64,000 nucleotides of DNA from Salibacterium qingdaonense. Lineage in GTDB: Bacteria > Bacillota > Bacilli > Bacillales > Marinococcaceae. The notes beneath the pieces are model-generated. The model saw only the letters and a program-made list of their open reading frames with translations. It was not told the DNA's origin and searched no databases. The position numbers were made by a program, and so were the translations under genes. The stretch is taken from positions 62,001 to 126,000 of the forward strand of contig NZ_FOTY01000006.1 of NCBI RefSeq assembly GCF_900114715.1, in the 5' to 3' direction. Within the stretch, counting starts at the first letter, position 1. Each line of letters begins with the position of its first letter. This document shows, one piece after another, positions 9,108 to 18,444 of the stretch.

Positions 9108-9397
9108 TTCTGTTATAATGATTGTTATGATAAGATTTCTTTTCACTTTGTATTTCCTCGTTAGGCATACATTGATAATAGAGGATCTTCTCTTTTTTGC
9201 CACCAATCAGCTCCCATTACTATCGAGAACTATTTCACACATACCATCACGAATTTAGGTATGTATTTTGGTGGATATTTATGTAAAATCAACAGCCATG
9301 GTTCTGCATATAAGTAGCACCTGTTTTCATCATTCTATATGTATAAATCAATGTCCAAGTTGCACTGCCCCCTTAAAGGATAAAATTTTATTGTTTT
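9108..9397. other. AT-rich intergenic region without recognisable gene
   Basis: About 290 bp between the IS remnant and the end of the legionaminic-acid operon. I see no convincing reading frame, RNA gene or clear terminator hairpin behind ptmA. Confidence 0.5.
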
Positions 9398-10213
9398 TCA
9401 CCATACACTTAATCCGCCGTCCACAATAATATTTTGACCCGTGACATAAGATGACGCATCAGAAGCTAAATATACTACTGCTCCGACCATTTCCTCCGCT
9501 TTTGCCATTCTCCCTAACGGAACCCTTTCGCTATACTTGTGTTTGAATGTATCATTCTGACCACTTTCAATCCCTCCTGGAGTAATAGCATTAACTCTTA
9601 TGCCACTTTTTCCCCAATAAGCAGATAAATATTTGGTCAAGCCAATCACACCGGATTTGGCTGTGGAATATACAGCAGGAGTATTAATTTCTCTATCTAG
9701 ATAATAAGAACCTTCATAAATTCGTTGATCCGGCGCTACCACTGCGTAAATTGACGCAGTTTGAATAATTGACCCTTTTATTTCTTGTTGTTTCATCACT
9801 TTTCCGACTTCCCTGGCCACTAAGAACATGCTGGTTAAATCTGCGTCCATAATATCTTTCCATTGCTCCAGATCATATTCTTCGAATTCTTTAAAAAAGG
9901 CATCCAGATCATTAGATTTACCTGCAGCATTATTGTGTAAAATATCAATGCTGTTAAATTTATTTTGGACATAGCTCACCATATTTTGTACCGATTCCTC
10001 TGATGTAACATCAACAAAGCAGGAGTAGGCTTTATTCGCATTTAATTCTATATTTAACTCCTGCGCCAAAGATTCTCCCTTGTCTTTATTAATATCTGCT
10101 ATGATTACGACAGCACCGAACTCCGCAAGACCTCTAACCACTTGGCTTCCAATTATGCCAGCTCCTCCTGTAACAAGAGCTATTTTGCCTGTTAAATCAA
10201 ATATTTGTCTCAT
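9398..10213 (-). CDS. ptmA: Short-chain dehydrogenase/reductase, PtmA-like
   Basis: 271 residues. A Rossmann SDR with the glycine-rich VTGGAGIIGSQV near the N-terminus, HNNAAG, and the catalytic YSTAK-type motif (VYSTAKSGVIG). It ends GQNIIVDGGLSVW, as SDR enzymes do. In Campylobacter jejuni PtmA sits in the legionaminic-acid locus and is implicated in supplying the amino-sugar precursor. The ATG at 10213 overlaps the legF stop (TGATG) and is preceded by AGAGAGG; the TTG one codon earlier is less likely. It is the last gene of the island operon. Confidence 0.8.
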   Translation of the reverse strand: MRQIFDLTGKIALVTGGAGIIGSQVVRGLAEFGAVVIIADINKDKGESLAQELNIELNANKAYSCFVDVTSEESVQNMVSYVQNKFNSIDILHNNAAGKSNDLDAFFKEFEEYDLEQWKDIMDADLTSMFLVAREVGKVMKQQEIKGSIIQTASIYAVVAPDQRIYEGSYYLDREINTPAVYSTAKSGVIGLTKYLSAYWGKSGIRVNAITPGGIESGQNDTFKHKYSERVPLGRMAKAEEMVGAVVYLASDASSYVTGQNIIVDGGLSVW

Positions 10214-10914
10214 CAAAGAAAACCTCTCTTATTGGCAATAAACTCTACAAATTCAAAATCCAATGGTGAATCTATATCAATAGATCGTTCCTCCGGCATT
10301 TCATATAATAGTGTTTTCGATTGAAAAATAGAGTTTTCATTTACAAAAGACCCCCGTTTCCAAGCATATATGGAAGCATTCATGTCAAAACACTCGGGGG
10401 CATCCTGTCTTCGCGTCACAGTTTCAGGCAATGACTTTGATAAATAAACATAACCTTCATCATTTCTTTCAACCAAATTGAAATATGGATTTCTACGAGC
10501 AGGCATTCCTGTGATCACATTAGAAGCGGTAGTGGTTTTTAATAAGTCCACCGTATTTATGATATCTATATCTTCTCTGAGCGGGGAGGTGGCATCTAAA
10601 TCAACGATTATTTCCGCTTTGCTTCCACTATTTCTTTCTATTTCTTGTACACAATGTTGAATAACAGGGAGCTTTGCTGATTTGTCATCAGCTAACTCAA
10701 TGGGTCGCTCAATTAGAAAATCAGCACCCCATTCTTCTGATATTTTTAGTATCTCTTCACTGTCACTACTAACTGCTATATGTGTGAAAATACCGGCTCT
10801 TTTGGCTTGTTCAATAGAGTGGGCTACTAAAGGTTTATCTAATAGCATTTTTATATTTTTATTTTTAACTCCTTTTGAACCCCCTCTAGCACATATGGTA
10901 CATATATTACTCAT
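10213..10914 (-). CDS. legF: CMP-legionaminic acid synthetase (acylneuraminate cytidylyltransferase)
   Basis: 233 residues. The N-terminus CARGGSKGVKNKNIKMLLDK is the CTP-binding signature of NeuA/LegF/PseF enzymes. LDATSPLR and a late DIDSPLDFEF match the family. It activates a nonulosonic acid with CTP to the CMP-sugar used by the flagellin glycosyltransferase. It starts 8 bp inside the preceding oxidoreductase gene, so translation is coupled. Legionaminic rather than sialic specificity is inferred from the neighbouring legB/legC/ptmE set. Confidence 0.85.
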   Translation of the reverse strand: MSNICTICARGGSKGVKNKNIKMLLDKPLVAHSIEQAKRAGIFTHIAVSSDSEEILKISEEWGADFLIERPIELADDKSAKLPVIQHCVQEIERNSGSKAEIIVDLDATSPLREDIDIINTVDLLKTTTASNVITGMPARRNPYFNLVERNDEGYVYLSKSLPETVTRRQDAPECFDMNASIYAWKRGSFVNENSIFQSKTLLYEMPEERSIDIDSPLDFEFVEFIANKRGFL

Positions 10915-11818
10915 TTTTAATCCACTTCCCTTCTCTATTTGATTTTTCGATTTTATCGATTAAATTCACACTTTGCACTGCTTCATCAAATGTGCACAAA
11001 TACTGTCGTTTATTTACCAGATCAAGCAATTGATCTTCATATGTTTTATTTCTAGTAATATGAACTTCTTGGATGATTTCCCCATTTTTTAATAATTTTC
11101 CTCGAATCAAATCCAGTTTATAAGTATCATGAAATGTATTAACAATAAGAAAACGTTCGGTAGACCGATCTAAATAATTCAACATAACTTGGACCTGGGG
11201 TACCTTATCCATTTTTAATAGTATAGATACAGAGTCTTCTGTCTCAATGTCTAAATCACCTATTTGACCAGTATTTGAGACTACACTATTCCAATCTCCA
11301 AACAACCATAAAATATAATCTAATTCATGACTCAAGTCTCTTAATACCCCGCCTCCTTTTTGCCGGGATGCTGAATAACTTTGAGTATAGTCCGTACCCG
11401 GTCGCCATTCCGGTAAATACTGGCCTGCATATACATTCACAGTCAGTACCTTTTCTTTTTGAATCAATTTATAAAGTTCCATCATCAACGGATGAAAACG
11501 CAGATTATAACCTACATACACTTGAAAACTTGAAAAGTTATACTTATATGAAACCTCTGAAAATAAAGGTTTTTCTACCAATACTGCTCCTTTAAAATTC
11601 TCGTTATCGATAATGCGTAAGGTTTGTAAATGTTTATTGGTTTCGTTAGCTATAATAATTACATTTGGTGTTAACGTTCGAATAGCCTCTTCTATATTAT
11701 AAAAAAAGTTTTCATAGGGAAATTCTCTTTTTGTGACTACTCCAACACCCCACTCTTTACTTTTAATTAAGTTATAGTGTCTTTGTCCAATAGAACCATA
11801 TCCTATAATCAAAATCAT
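10907..11818 (-). CDS. Gfo/Idh/MocA-type oxidoreductase, PtmF-like
   Basis: 303 residues. It begins with an NAD-binding Rossmann motif (MILIIGYGSIGQRHYNLI). VEKPLFSE contains the EKP motif of the Gfo/Idh/MocA family. GGGVLRDLSHELDYILW has the conserved substrate-domain Asp and His. In Campylobacter an oxidoreductase called PtmF accompanies ptmE and ptmA in making GDP-glucosamine for legionaminic acid; this gene holds the same position. The ATG overlaps the ptmE stop by 4 bp. The family is clear, the exact reaction is inferred. Confidence 0.75.
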   Translation of the reverse strand: MILIIGYGSIGQRHYNLIKSKEWGVGVVTKREFPYENFFYNIEEAIRTLTPNVIIIANETNKHLQTLRIIDNENFKGAVLVEKPLFSEVSYKYNFSSFQVYVGYNLRFHPLMMELYKLIQKEKVLTVNVYAGQYLPEWRPGTDYTQSYSASRQKGGGVLRDLSHELDYILWLFGDWNSVVSNTGQIGDLDIETEDSVSILLKMDKVPQVQVMLNYLDRSTERFLIVNTFHDTYKLDLIRGKLLKNGEIIQEVHITRNKTYEDQLLDLVNKRQYLCTFDEAVQSVNLIDKIEKSNREGKWIKNE

Positions 11819-12864
11819 TCAAATACCTCATAAAAATCATTATTTGCCTGCTGATAATCATCGTACCTTCCAATATCCAGCCAGTATTCACGCAAAGGAA
11901 AAGCAGATAACGAATAATTTTGCTCCATCATTTTTCTAAAGAGCTCCGGCATGTCATAAAATTGGTTGTAGGGGATAAGATGCAGTAGTTCAGGATCAAG
12001 CACATAAATTCCTGCATTTACGAATTCTTTGTGTAGAGGTTTCTCTTCTATACTTGTAAGTTGATCACCATTGGTCCGAATAACCCCATACGGCACCTGA
12101 TATTCATATTCTCTGACACACATCGTACCGTAGGATTGATTATCTTTATGGAAGCGGAGTAGCTGCTCAAAATTAATCGTGGTTAATAAATCCGCGTTCA
12201 TAACAAAGAAAGGTTCATTAATTTCATCTTCAAGTAACGATAAGGGACCGGCTGTGCCGAGATTTATCGATTCATCTATGTATGTGATAGAAACTCCAAA
12301 CGACCGCCCGTCCTGAAAATAGTCTTTAATTAATTCGCGTTTGTAATTAACGCATAGATATATGTCTGTAAAACCATACATTTTAAAACTTTCAATAATT
12401 ATTTCTAAAATCGGTTTTTCGCCTATTTTTAAAAGCGGCTTGGGCATTGTTTCTGTTAGAGGACGCAGGCGTGTTCCTAATCCTCCAGCCATTAGTACTA
12501 CTTTATTCGGTTTTTTCGGAGCTTTTTTTACTTCTTGTTTAGAAATAACTTTTATTAATTGGTAATCATCGTTAACAACAGGAAGATGCTCCACGGTTGA
12601 ATGTTGAAAAATAACTGTTGCATTTTCATCATTTACAGCAATAGTCGGGTTTGTATTCATGACTTGATCCACTTTTTCTTTAAGACTAACACCTTTAAGA
12701 AGTCCACGTCGCACATCACCATCTGTCACTGTTCCTAATAAATAATTGTGTTCATCTACTACAACTGTGAATTGACTTGCTTCTTGATCTATTATCTTCA
12801 TTGTTTCCAATATTGTTTGGTGTTGGTTTACTACAATTTTCTCCCAATTTTGCACTACAATCAT
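11815..12864 (-). CDS. ptmE: CBS-domain nucleotidyltransferase, PtmE-like (glucosamine-1-phosphate guanylyltransferase)
   Basis: 349 residues. Two CBS motifs occupy about residues 1-115. A sugar-phosphate nucleotidyltransferase domain follows with the LMAGGLGTRLRPLTETMPKP signature, VNYKRELIKDYF, and a PFFVMNADLL metal-binding segment. This fused CBS plus nucleotidyltransferase arrangement is that of Campylobacter PtmE, which makes GDP-glucosamine and commits it to legionaminic acid. It suggests GDP-linked rather than UDP-linked intermediates here. The preferred nucleotide cannot be read from sequence. Confidence 0.82.
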   Translation of the reverse strand: MIVVQNWEKIVVNQHQTILETMKIIDQEASQFTVVVDEHNYLLGTVTDGDVRRGLLKGVSLKEKVDQVMNTNPTIAVNDENATVIFQHSTVEHLPVVNDDYQLIKVISKQEVKKAPKKPNKVVLMAGGLGTRLRPLTETMPKPLLKIGEKPILEIIIESFKMYGFTDIYLCVNYKRELIKDYFQDGRSFGVSITYIDESINLGTAGPLSLLEDEINEPFFVMNADLLTTINFEQLLRFHKDNQSYGTMCVREYEYQVPYGVIRTNGDQLTSIEEKPLHKEFVNAGIYVLDPELLHLIPYNQFYDMPELFRKMMEQNYSLSAFPLREYWLDIGRYDDYQQANNDFYEVFE

Positions 12865-12877
12865 CCTTTGAAAATAA

Positions 12878-13795
12878 CTATTGAAACGATGGATTCACTT
12901 TAAAACGATCTCCAATAGTTAACGCGCGTTGCTCGGTTTCTTTTTGAAAAGCATATTCAGTTACCTTGAGCATTGTGTCTTCAGTTTTCACAAAAAAACA
13001 GTAATCCTTTTTATTAATAATTTCACCTTCTTGTCCAATATATTGAACGGACTCTCTTATTAATTCTGCGTAATTTATAATTAATGTTTCACCCGTGGTT
13101 AAAACTGCATGTGCACCAGGAGCCGGTGGGGCAATGCCACGGATAAAATTATAAATTCGTTCACTAGACCAGGACCAGTTAATAAATTCATCACCTTCCC
13201 TTCTTTTGGTGCAATAGGAACCAATAGGATGGATACTTGTTTGTTTCACAGGATTCTCTGTACCAGAATCAATCTCATTTATTGCTTCGACCAATACTTC
13301 CGCACATAAGATATGGGCATTTTTCAACACCTCATTGTAAGTGTCCTCGCGTTCTATACTACAGAATTTTTGTTTTATAATATCTCCTTCATCAACAGCT
13401 TCTTCCATATAGTGTGCTGTTACACCAAAACGTTGTTCGCCATTAATAATAGCCCAGTTTAATACATTTCGCCCTCGATAAAAAGGGAGTGCTCCGGCAT
13501 GACAATTAATAGAACCAAAAGAGGGTAATTCTATCAGCTCTTTTTTAAAAATTTGGTCAAACGACATAGAAACGTTTAAATCTAATTCATATGATCGAAA
13601 GATAGACATTGAATATTTATCATTTACATTTTTTAACGAAAAAACCGGGATACTATATTGATTTGATAGTTTTTCCAGATCCTTATCTGGTGTAGAGTAT
13701 CGTAAGACAACAAACGAAATGGAAAAATTGCTGCGAATGAGTTTATCAAATGCTAATTGCGCCCACTCACCATCGCCAAAAAATCCAATTTTCAA
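12878..13795 (-). CDS. Sugar N-formyltransferase (methionyl-tRNA formyltransferase-like fold)
   Basis: 305 residues. The N-terminal domain has the formyltransferase core: SINCHAGALPFYRGRNVLNW supplies the Asn-x-His (N-C-H) catalytic pair, and VDEGDIIKQ carries the conserved Asp. The C-terminal part (FINWSWSSERIYNFIRGIAP) resembles the C-terminal domain of Fmt and sugar formyltransferases. Such enzymes use N10-formyl-tetrahydrofolate on amino sugars. It overlaps legI by 4 bp within the nonulosonic-acid operon, while no LegH/PseH-type N-acetyltransferase is present. It is therefore likely to formylate the C4 amine of the LegC product or the corresponding C7 amine. Confidence 0.8.
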   Translation of the reverse strand: MKIGFFGDGEWAQLAFDKLIRSNFSISFVVLRYSTPDKDLEKLSNQYSIPVFSLKNVNDKYSMSIFRSYELDLNVSMSFDQIFKKELIELPSFGSINCHAGALPFYRGRNVLNWAIINGEQRFGVTAHYMEEAVDEGDIIKQKFCSIEREDTYNEVLKNAHILCAEVLVEAINEIDSGTENPVKQTSIHPIGSYCTKRREGDEFINWSWSSERIYNFIRGIAPPAPGAHAVLTTGETLIINYAELIRESVQYIGQEGEIINKKDYCFFVKTEDTMLKVTEYAFQKETEQRALTIGDRFKVNPSFQ

Positions 13796-14856
13796 TATAA
13801 TAAATCTCCTTTTCTAAAATCTGAGTCAGAAACAGCATATAAATATTTATAATAGTTGTTAGGTTTTATTCCGTTTCCCGGTCTTTTGACAGCCATATTT
13901 TCTGAGGTTAATCTTTCTCCTTTTTTTATATCTGTTTTAGCTACCAAGCTTTTCATAGCAGGGTTTTTATTTTCCTTTTCTAGACTTGTCAATGCTTTTT
14001 GATAGTTTCCCTGTGCTCGTTCAGCTAATCGAACTCCTGTTACCAAGTCCTTCAATTCGTTTGGTTCAAGAGAAGCTAAATGGTCAGGACCAGGCAGATT
14101 TCTGTCTAATGTGAAATGTTTTTCAATTACCGCGGGGTAATAAGATACTGATGCGATCGGTACAGCTGTTCCTTCAGAATGATCGGAAAATCCAGTGTCA
14201 AGACCAAACGTATCTCTTAAATAAGGTATAGATAGCAAGTTCACACTTTCAGGCGGTGTGGGGTAAGCTGTTGTACAATGAAGAAGAGTCACATAGTCTT
14301 TTAATAACTGCTGGGCTTCTTGAGTGTGATAAAAATCGGCGATTTCCTCTGGTTCCATATTTATTTCCCCTGCGTATCCGTAAGCAATATAAGAGAGTGC
14401 TTCCTGAATTTCATGAATTTCGGCCATACCTGTTGATAAAATAATCGGTATTTGTTTTGTTGCAATATGATACAAAAAGGGCACATTGGTTAAATCGCCG
14501 GATCCGATTTTGATTCTCTGCACCCCAATATCTTCAACCAGAAAATCCACACTGTCTTCATCAAATGGCGTAGATAGAAATTCGATCTCTTTTGAATCAC
14601 AATAGTTTTTTAGATGTACGAAATGATCACGAGTAAGTTCAAGCTGTTTCAGCATCTCATATTGCGATAACGTTTCACCCATGTTGTCTGTTTGATATGA
14701 TGCCTGTTTTGCATCCCTCGTCACCAGCTTTTCAGCTTCAAAGGTTTGGAATTTTACCGCATCAGCGCCTGCTTCTGCAGCAGCATCTATCAATTTTTCA
14801 GCAATATTTATATCACCGTTATGATTCACACCGGCTTCGGCAATAATCTTAATCAT
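13792..14856 (-). CDS. legI: Legionaminic acid synthase (NeuB family)
   Basis: 354 residues. An NeuB TIM-barrel domain starts with IAEAGVNHNGDINIAEKLID and includes DAVKFQTFEAEKLV, a STGMA motif, LLHCTTAYPTP, FSDHSEG and EKHFTLDR. A C-terminal SAF (antifreeze-like) domain runs from about residue 290 (DIKKGERLTSENMAVKRPGN). It condenses phosphoenolpyruvate with a 2,4-diamino-2,4,6-trideoxy-mannose derivative to form the nonulosonic acid. Start and stop overlap neighbours by 4 bp on both sides. Confidence 0.9.
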   Translation of the reverse strand: MIKIIAEAGVNHNGDINIAEKLIDAAAEAGADAVKFQTFEAEKLVTRDAKQASYQTDNMGETLSQYEMLKQLELTRDHFVHLKNYCDSKEIEFLSTPFDEDSVDFLVEDIGVQRIKIGSGDLTNVPFLYHIATKQIPIILSTGMAEIHEIQEALSYIAYGYAGEINMEPEEIADFYHTQEAQQLLKDYVTLLHCTTAYPTPPESVNLLSIPYLRDTFGLDTGFSDHSEGTAVPIASVSYYPAVIEKHFTLDRNLPGPDHLASLEPNELKDLVTGVRLAERAQGNYQKALTSLEKENKNPAMKSLVAKTDIKKGERLTSENMAVKRPGNGIKPNNYYKYLYAVSDSDFRKGDLLY

Positions 14857-16010
14857 GTATTGGACACCTCATGAAACGATTTTTTTAATAAAAAGGAGCA
14901 TTTATCGTATTTTTTTATGAAACTATAAATTTTTTGAGAACTGTCTCCTTCACCATATGGGTTTGTCACGTTTCTACAATCCAATCTTTTAGCATCTTTT
15001 ATAGACTTATGAATAGAATCTGCTGAAGCATCACAATCTAACACAGAAAGTGCTTTCAGCCGTCCTTTTTGTCTATCCCCTATGTTTACCGTTGGTTTTT
15101 GAAATGAAGGAACTTCGTATAAACCGCTGGAAGAATTTCCAATAACCACGTTTACCTGTTGAATCATACTGAGGTACTTCAACTGCCCCAATGACTCAAA
15201 CAAATAAGCATTGCTTCGATTCAAGCAATATTCTTCAATCATATTATTGATGATTCGCCCCTCGCTATCTGCATTTGCCTTTGTGAAGATAAGAGTAATA
15301 GATTCATAGCTACATTCCAAATCTAAAGCCGTCAGTAGACTCTCACATTGTTCTTCTGCTTTTCCTGGAGCCAACGTGGCAGGATGCAGTGTAATCAAAA
15401 ACGATTGATTTCCAATTGAAATTCCCAGGTTATTTTCAAGTTCTTCCCTACTTAACAGAGATAGATTCTTTATATTATCAATACCAGGACTTCCAACATT
15501 ATATACGTGCTTAGGGTTTTCACCCATTTGTATAACATTTTGATAGGATTTATCATTAGTTACAAAATGTAGATGAGACATCTTTGTAATGGCATGACGT
15601 ATACTTTCATCTATCGCGCCTTCTGTTGTATCTCCACCAGCTATATGAGCAACCGGTATATTAGCCGGTAAAGCTGCCTGGACAGCTGCCAGTATCTCGT
15701 AACGGTCACCTAAGACTACTATAAGATCCGGCTGCAGCTCTTCATATGCGTCGGCAAAACCAATCACTCCCAGTCCGATTGATTTGCTGATGCCTGCCGG
15801 GGTATCACTTGATAACAGCATTTCCACTTTTCTTGTAATAGTAAATCCATCTTCTTCAATCATTTGGTAAGTCAAACCGAATTCCGGAGATAAATGCATT
15901 CCTGTTACAATAAGTTGAAATTCAATCAAATCATCGTATTGTAATTTTTTCATTAAGCCATAAAGTAGTCCATATTCTGCCCTGGTGCCGGTTACGACAG
16001 CTATTTTCAT
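14853..16010 (-). CDS. legG: Hydrolysing nucleotide-sugar 2-epimerase (NeuC/LegG family)
   Basis: 385 residues. VTGTRAEYGLLYGLMKKLQ, LGDRYEILAAVQAA, AHIAGGDTTEGAIDESIRHA and the late GNSSSGLYEVPSF plus NIGDRQKGR motifs define the NeuC/LegG branch of UDP-GlcNAc 2-epimerases. It removes the nucleotide and inverts C2 to give the 6-deoxymannose-type precursor for LegI. It is larger and motif-distinct from the WecB-type epimerase at the left edge. It starts immediately after legC. Confidence 0.88.
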   Translation of the reverse strand: MKIAVVTGTRAEYGLLYGLMKKLQYDDLIEFQLIVTGMHLSPEFGLTYQMIEEDGFTITRKVEMLLSSDTPAGISKSIGLGVIGFADAYEELQPDLIVVLGDRYEILAAVQAALPANIPVAHIAGGDTTEGAIDESIRHAITKMSHLHFVTNDKSYQNVIQMGENPKHVYNVGSPGIDNIKNLSLLSREELENNLGISIGNQSFLITLHPATLAPGKAEEQCESLLTALDLECSYESITLIFTKANADSEGRIINNMIEEYCLNRSNAYLFESLGQLKYLSMIQQVNVVIGNSSSGLYEVPSFQKPTVNIGDRQKGRLKALSVLDCDASADSIHKSIKDAKRLDCRNVTNPYGEGDSSQKIYSFIKKYDKCSFLLKKSFHEVSNT

Positions 16011-17165
16011 TTACATCACACCACTCGGTAAATTAATGATTCTCGCATAAAGACTCTCCGTCTGAGTTAAGTCCATTTTCGGCATATCCCGGTACATCTC
16101 TAAATAATGCATCGGCTTCCAAACCGGTCTTGCCAATATCTGATGGTCATGAAGTTTCTTTATTATATGGTCTCGTTGTTCCATATCCGGATCATTCAGT
16201 AACAACCCATTTAACCAATAGTTACTCTTCGTCCCTTCTCTTTCTTTAATAAAAGAAATGCCTGATATTTCGCTTAAAGCTTCAGCATACTGCCCGGCCA
16301 GCTTCCGTTTTGTCTTTAAAAAGAAAGGCAGCTGTTCCAATTGCGCACACCCTAATGCAGCATTGATGTTGGGCATTCTGTAATTATAACCAACTTCATC
16401 ATGAACAAATTCAAAGGAGTGAGAAACCTTCGCAGTGGAAGCAAGGTGTTCGACTTTGTCTGCCATGTCTTTATTATTGGTGAGCACAGCTCCCCCGCCT
16501 CCAGTAGTTATAATTTTATTACCATTGAAGCTTACTGCTGCTACGTCTCCGAGTTGGCCGATATGTCTGCCGCCTTCATAAGATCCCAGAGCTTCTGCCG
16601 CGTCCTCAACAATTTTTAGATGGAATCTGTCTGCTGTTGATCGCAGTTGATTTATAAATGCTGGGTGACCAAAAGTATGCATAGGTACAACCGCTCGAAT
16701 CCAGCGGCCGGTATGTTTATTGTAGCTGCCCTCAGAAGTAACAATTGCATGTTGCTTTAAATACGTTTCTAACTTTGACACATCGATACCTAGCGAACTC
16801 TCTTCTACATCTACAAAATGAGGAACAGCTCCTGTGTGGGAAACAGCATTGGCTGTTGCAACAAATGTCAATGCCGGCACCAGCACTTCATCACCCTGTT
16901 CTACACCTGCTGCAAATAAAGCCAGCTGCAGAGCAGCGGTCCCATTGACAACAGCAACGGCTCTATTAATTCCTGTGAATGAACAAAGATCCTCTTGGAG
17001 CTTGTTTACATAAGTACCGGCGGACGAAACCCACGTAGACTCTATCGTTTCCTGAACATACTTCGATTCATTTCCCTGAAAGACCGGCGCGTGCAGCGGT
17101 TTAGGTTCACCATTCTCCGGCAGTACACGCTGGACTGCCTGCAGTATTTGCGATTCCAGTGTCAT
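16011..17165 (-). CDS. legC: LegC family PLP-dependent aminotransferase
   Basis: 384 residues. A DegT/DnrJ/EryC1/StrS aminotransferase: NGTAALQLALFAAGVEQGDE, EDAAEALGS and SFNGNKIITTGGGGAVLT, in which the Lys is the Schiff-base residue. The C-terminal RPVWKPMHYLEMY is also conserved. LegC transfers an amino group from glutamate to C4 of the 4-keto-6-deoxy sugar made by LegB. It overlaps the legB stop by 4 bp (ATGA). The ribosome-binding site is a modest GAGAG. Confidence 0.88.
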   Translation of the reverse strand: MTLESQILQAVQRVLPENGEPKPLHAPVFQGNESKYVQETIESTWVSSAGTYVNKLQEDLCSFTGINRAVAVVNGTAALQLALFAAGVEQGDEVLVPALTFVATANAVSHTGAVPHFVDVEESSLGIDVSKLETYLKQHAIVTSEGSYNKHTGRWIRAVVPMHTFGHPAFINQLRSTADRFHLKIVEDAAEALGSYEGGRHIGQLGDVAAVSFNGNKIITTGGGGAVLTNNKDMADKVEHLASTAKVSHSFEFVHDEVGYNYRMPNINAALGCAQLEQLPFFLKTKRKLAGQYAEALSEISGISFIKEREGTKSNYWLNGLLLNDPDMEQRDHIIKKLHDHQILARPVWKPMHYLEMYRDMPKMDLTQTESLYARIINLPSGVM

Positions 17166-18160
17166 ATATTATATCTCTCAGTTCTATAGTTCTTTAAGTT
17201 CTGTTTCTGCAAAAACCAGTCCGCTGTCTGTTTTAATCCACGTTTCAATCCTTCGACGCCTGAATAATTTGGTTCCCAGCGGATGAGTTCTTTAGCTTTC
17301 TGATTGGCTGCCCATAATCTTTCCACTTCACTTTTGGCAGGACGGATTCGTTGATCTTCTGTTTCAATAGTCAGAGATGATACATCCATAACCTCAACTA
17401 TGTAGTCTACCAAGTCCCCAATCGATACCTCATAATTACTTCCGATGTTAATAACCTCACCAATAGAAGCTTCATGTTTCATCATATGAATAAAACCAGT
17501 TACTGTATCGTCGATATAATTAAAATCCCTGGTTGGATGGATGGATCCTAACTTTATATCGGTTTTTCCTGCGGCTAATTGTGTAATGATCGTTGGAATG
17601 ACAGCACGTGCAGACTGCCGGGGGCCGTACGTGTTGAATGGACGGATGACTGCCACAGGAAGGTCAAAAGACCGGTAAAATGATAATGCTATTTGGTCAG
17701 CACCGATTTTAGATGCCGCATAAGGGGACTGACCCTGGATAGGATGATTTTCATCAATCGGAACATACTGAGCAGTGCCATACACTTCACTTGTAGACGT
17801 ATGAACAACTTTTTTTACATTCTGCTCGCGGGCTGCCTGCATGACATTCAACGTTCCCTTAATATTCGTGTCCACATAAGTATCCGGAGAATGATACGAA
17901 TACGGAATCGCAATCAACGAAGCCAAATGCAGGACAGCATCACATTCCTTGACCGCTTCTTTTACACCGTGGGGATCCCGGATATCCCCACTGAATACGT
18001 CCAAACTGTGCTGTAATTCCTCCGGGCTGTCATCCAGCCATCCCCAAGAATTAAACGAATTATATTGAACAAAAGCCCGGACATCGTAACCGGCTCGAAT
18101 CATTGTTTCCGTTAAATGAGAACCTATAAAACCATCTGCACCTGTGATTAAAATTTTCAT
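17162..18160 (-). CDS. legB: NAD-dependent 4,6-dehydratase LegB
   Basis: 332 residues. An extended SDR with GADGFIGSHLTETM, TSTSEVYGTAQYVPIDE, a YAASK catalytic motif and RPFNTYGPRQSARAVIPTII, typical of LegB-type nucleotide-HexNAc 4,6-dehydratases. It makes the 4-keto-6-deoxy intermediate that starts the pathway. I used the ATG at 18160, which has TTGGAGGAA upstream; the longer frame to 18322 runs through the promoter region. It is the first gene of the nine-gene operon, with a sigma-D-like box about 40 bp upstream. Confidence 0.88.
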   Translation of the reverse strand: MKILITGADGFIGSHLTETMIRAGYDVRAFVQYNSFNSWGWLDDSPEELQHSLDVFSGDIRDPHGVKEAVKECDAVLHLASLIAIPYSYHSPDTYVDTNIKGTLNVMQAAREQNVKKVVHTSTSEVYGTAQYVPIDENHPIQGQSPYAASKIGADQIALSFYRSFDLPVAVIRPFNTYGPRQSARAVIPTIITQLAAGKTDIKLGSIHPTRDFNYIDDTVTGFIHMMKHEASIGEVINIGSNYEVSIGDLVDYIVEVMDVSSLTIETEDQRIRPAKSEVERLWAANQKAKELIRWEPNYSGVEGLKRGLKQTADWFLQKQNLKNYRTERYNI

Positions 18161-18199
18161 ATTATTCCTCCAATAATCAAAAAAAACTTCATAATATGA

Positions 18200-18207
18200 A
18201 TATCGGA
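18200..18207 (-). promoter_or_regulatory. Sigma-D-like -10 box upstream of the legB operon
   Basis: The minus strand reads TCCGATAT, identical to the boxes before flaG, fliD and flgM. The -35 match is poor. If used, transcription would start about 30-35 nt before the legB ATG and tie sugar synthesis to motility. Confidence 0.45.
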
Positions 18208-18444
18208 CATGCAAGGGAATATACAATTCCGGTTGTAACTTCTCCATGAGACTACATCTAAAAGCATTATTTACCGTGCAAGTTTTATTGCTCCAGCTAG
18301 TCTTTAAAATATCTAAATTCACTTTGTAAAGCTAAAGAAGTAATAAGAGATAAAAATAGAAAACAATATCTAAAAAGAAAAGCACTTTCACCATTGTAAT
18401 TTGAAACATGTACCAAGCAATGTTAGCTGCAAAAGTTTAGTTTA

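Noticed and set aside
12878-13795. Methionyl-tRNA formyltransferase (Fmt)
   Set aside because: The fold is the same, but the gene is embedded by 4-bp overlap in a nonulosonic acid operon and not beside def or sun as fmt normally is.
13792-14856. Sialic acid (Neu5Ac) synthase
   Set aside because: LegB, LegC and a PtmE-like enzyme are encoded in the same operon, which fits legionaminic acid; a sialic acid pathway would not need the dehydratase and aminotransferase.
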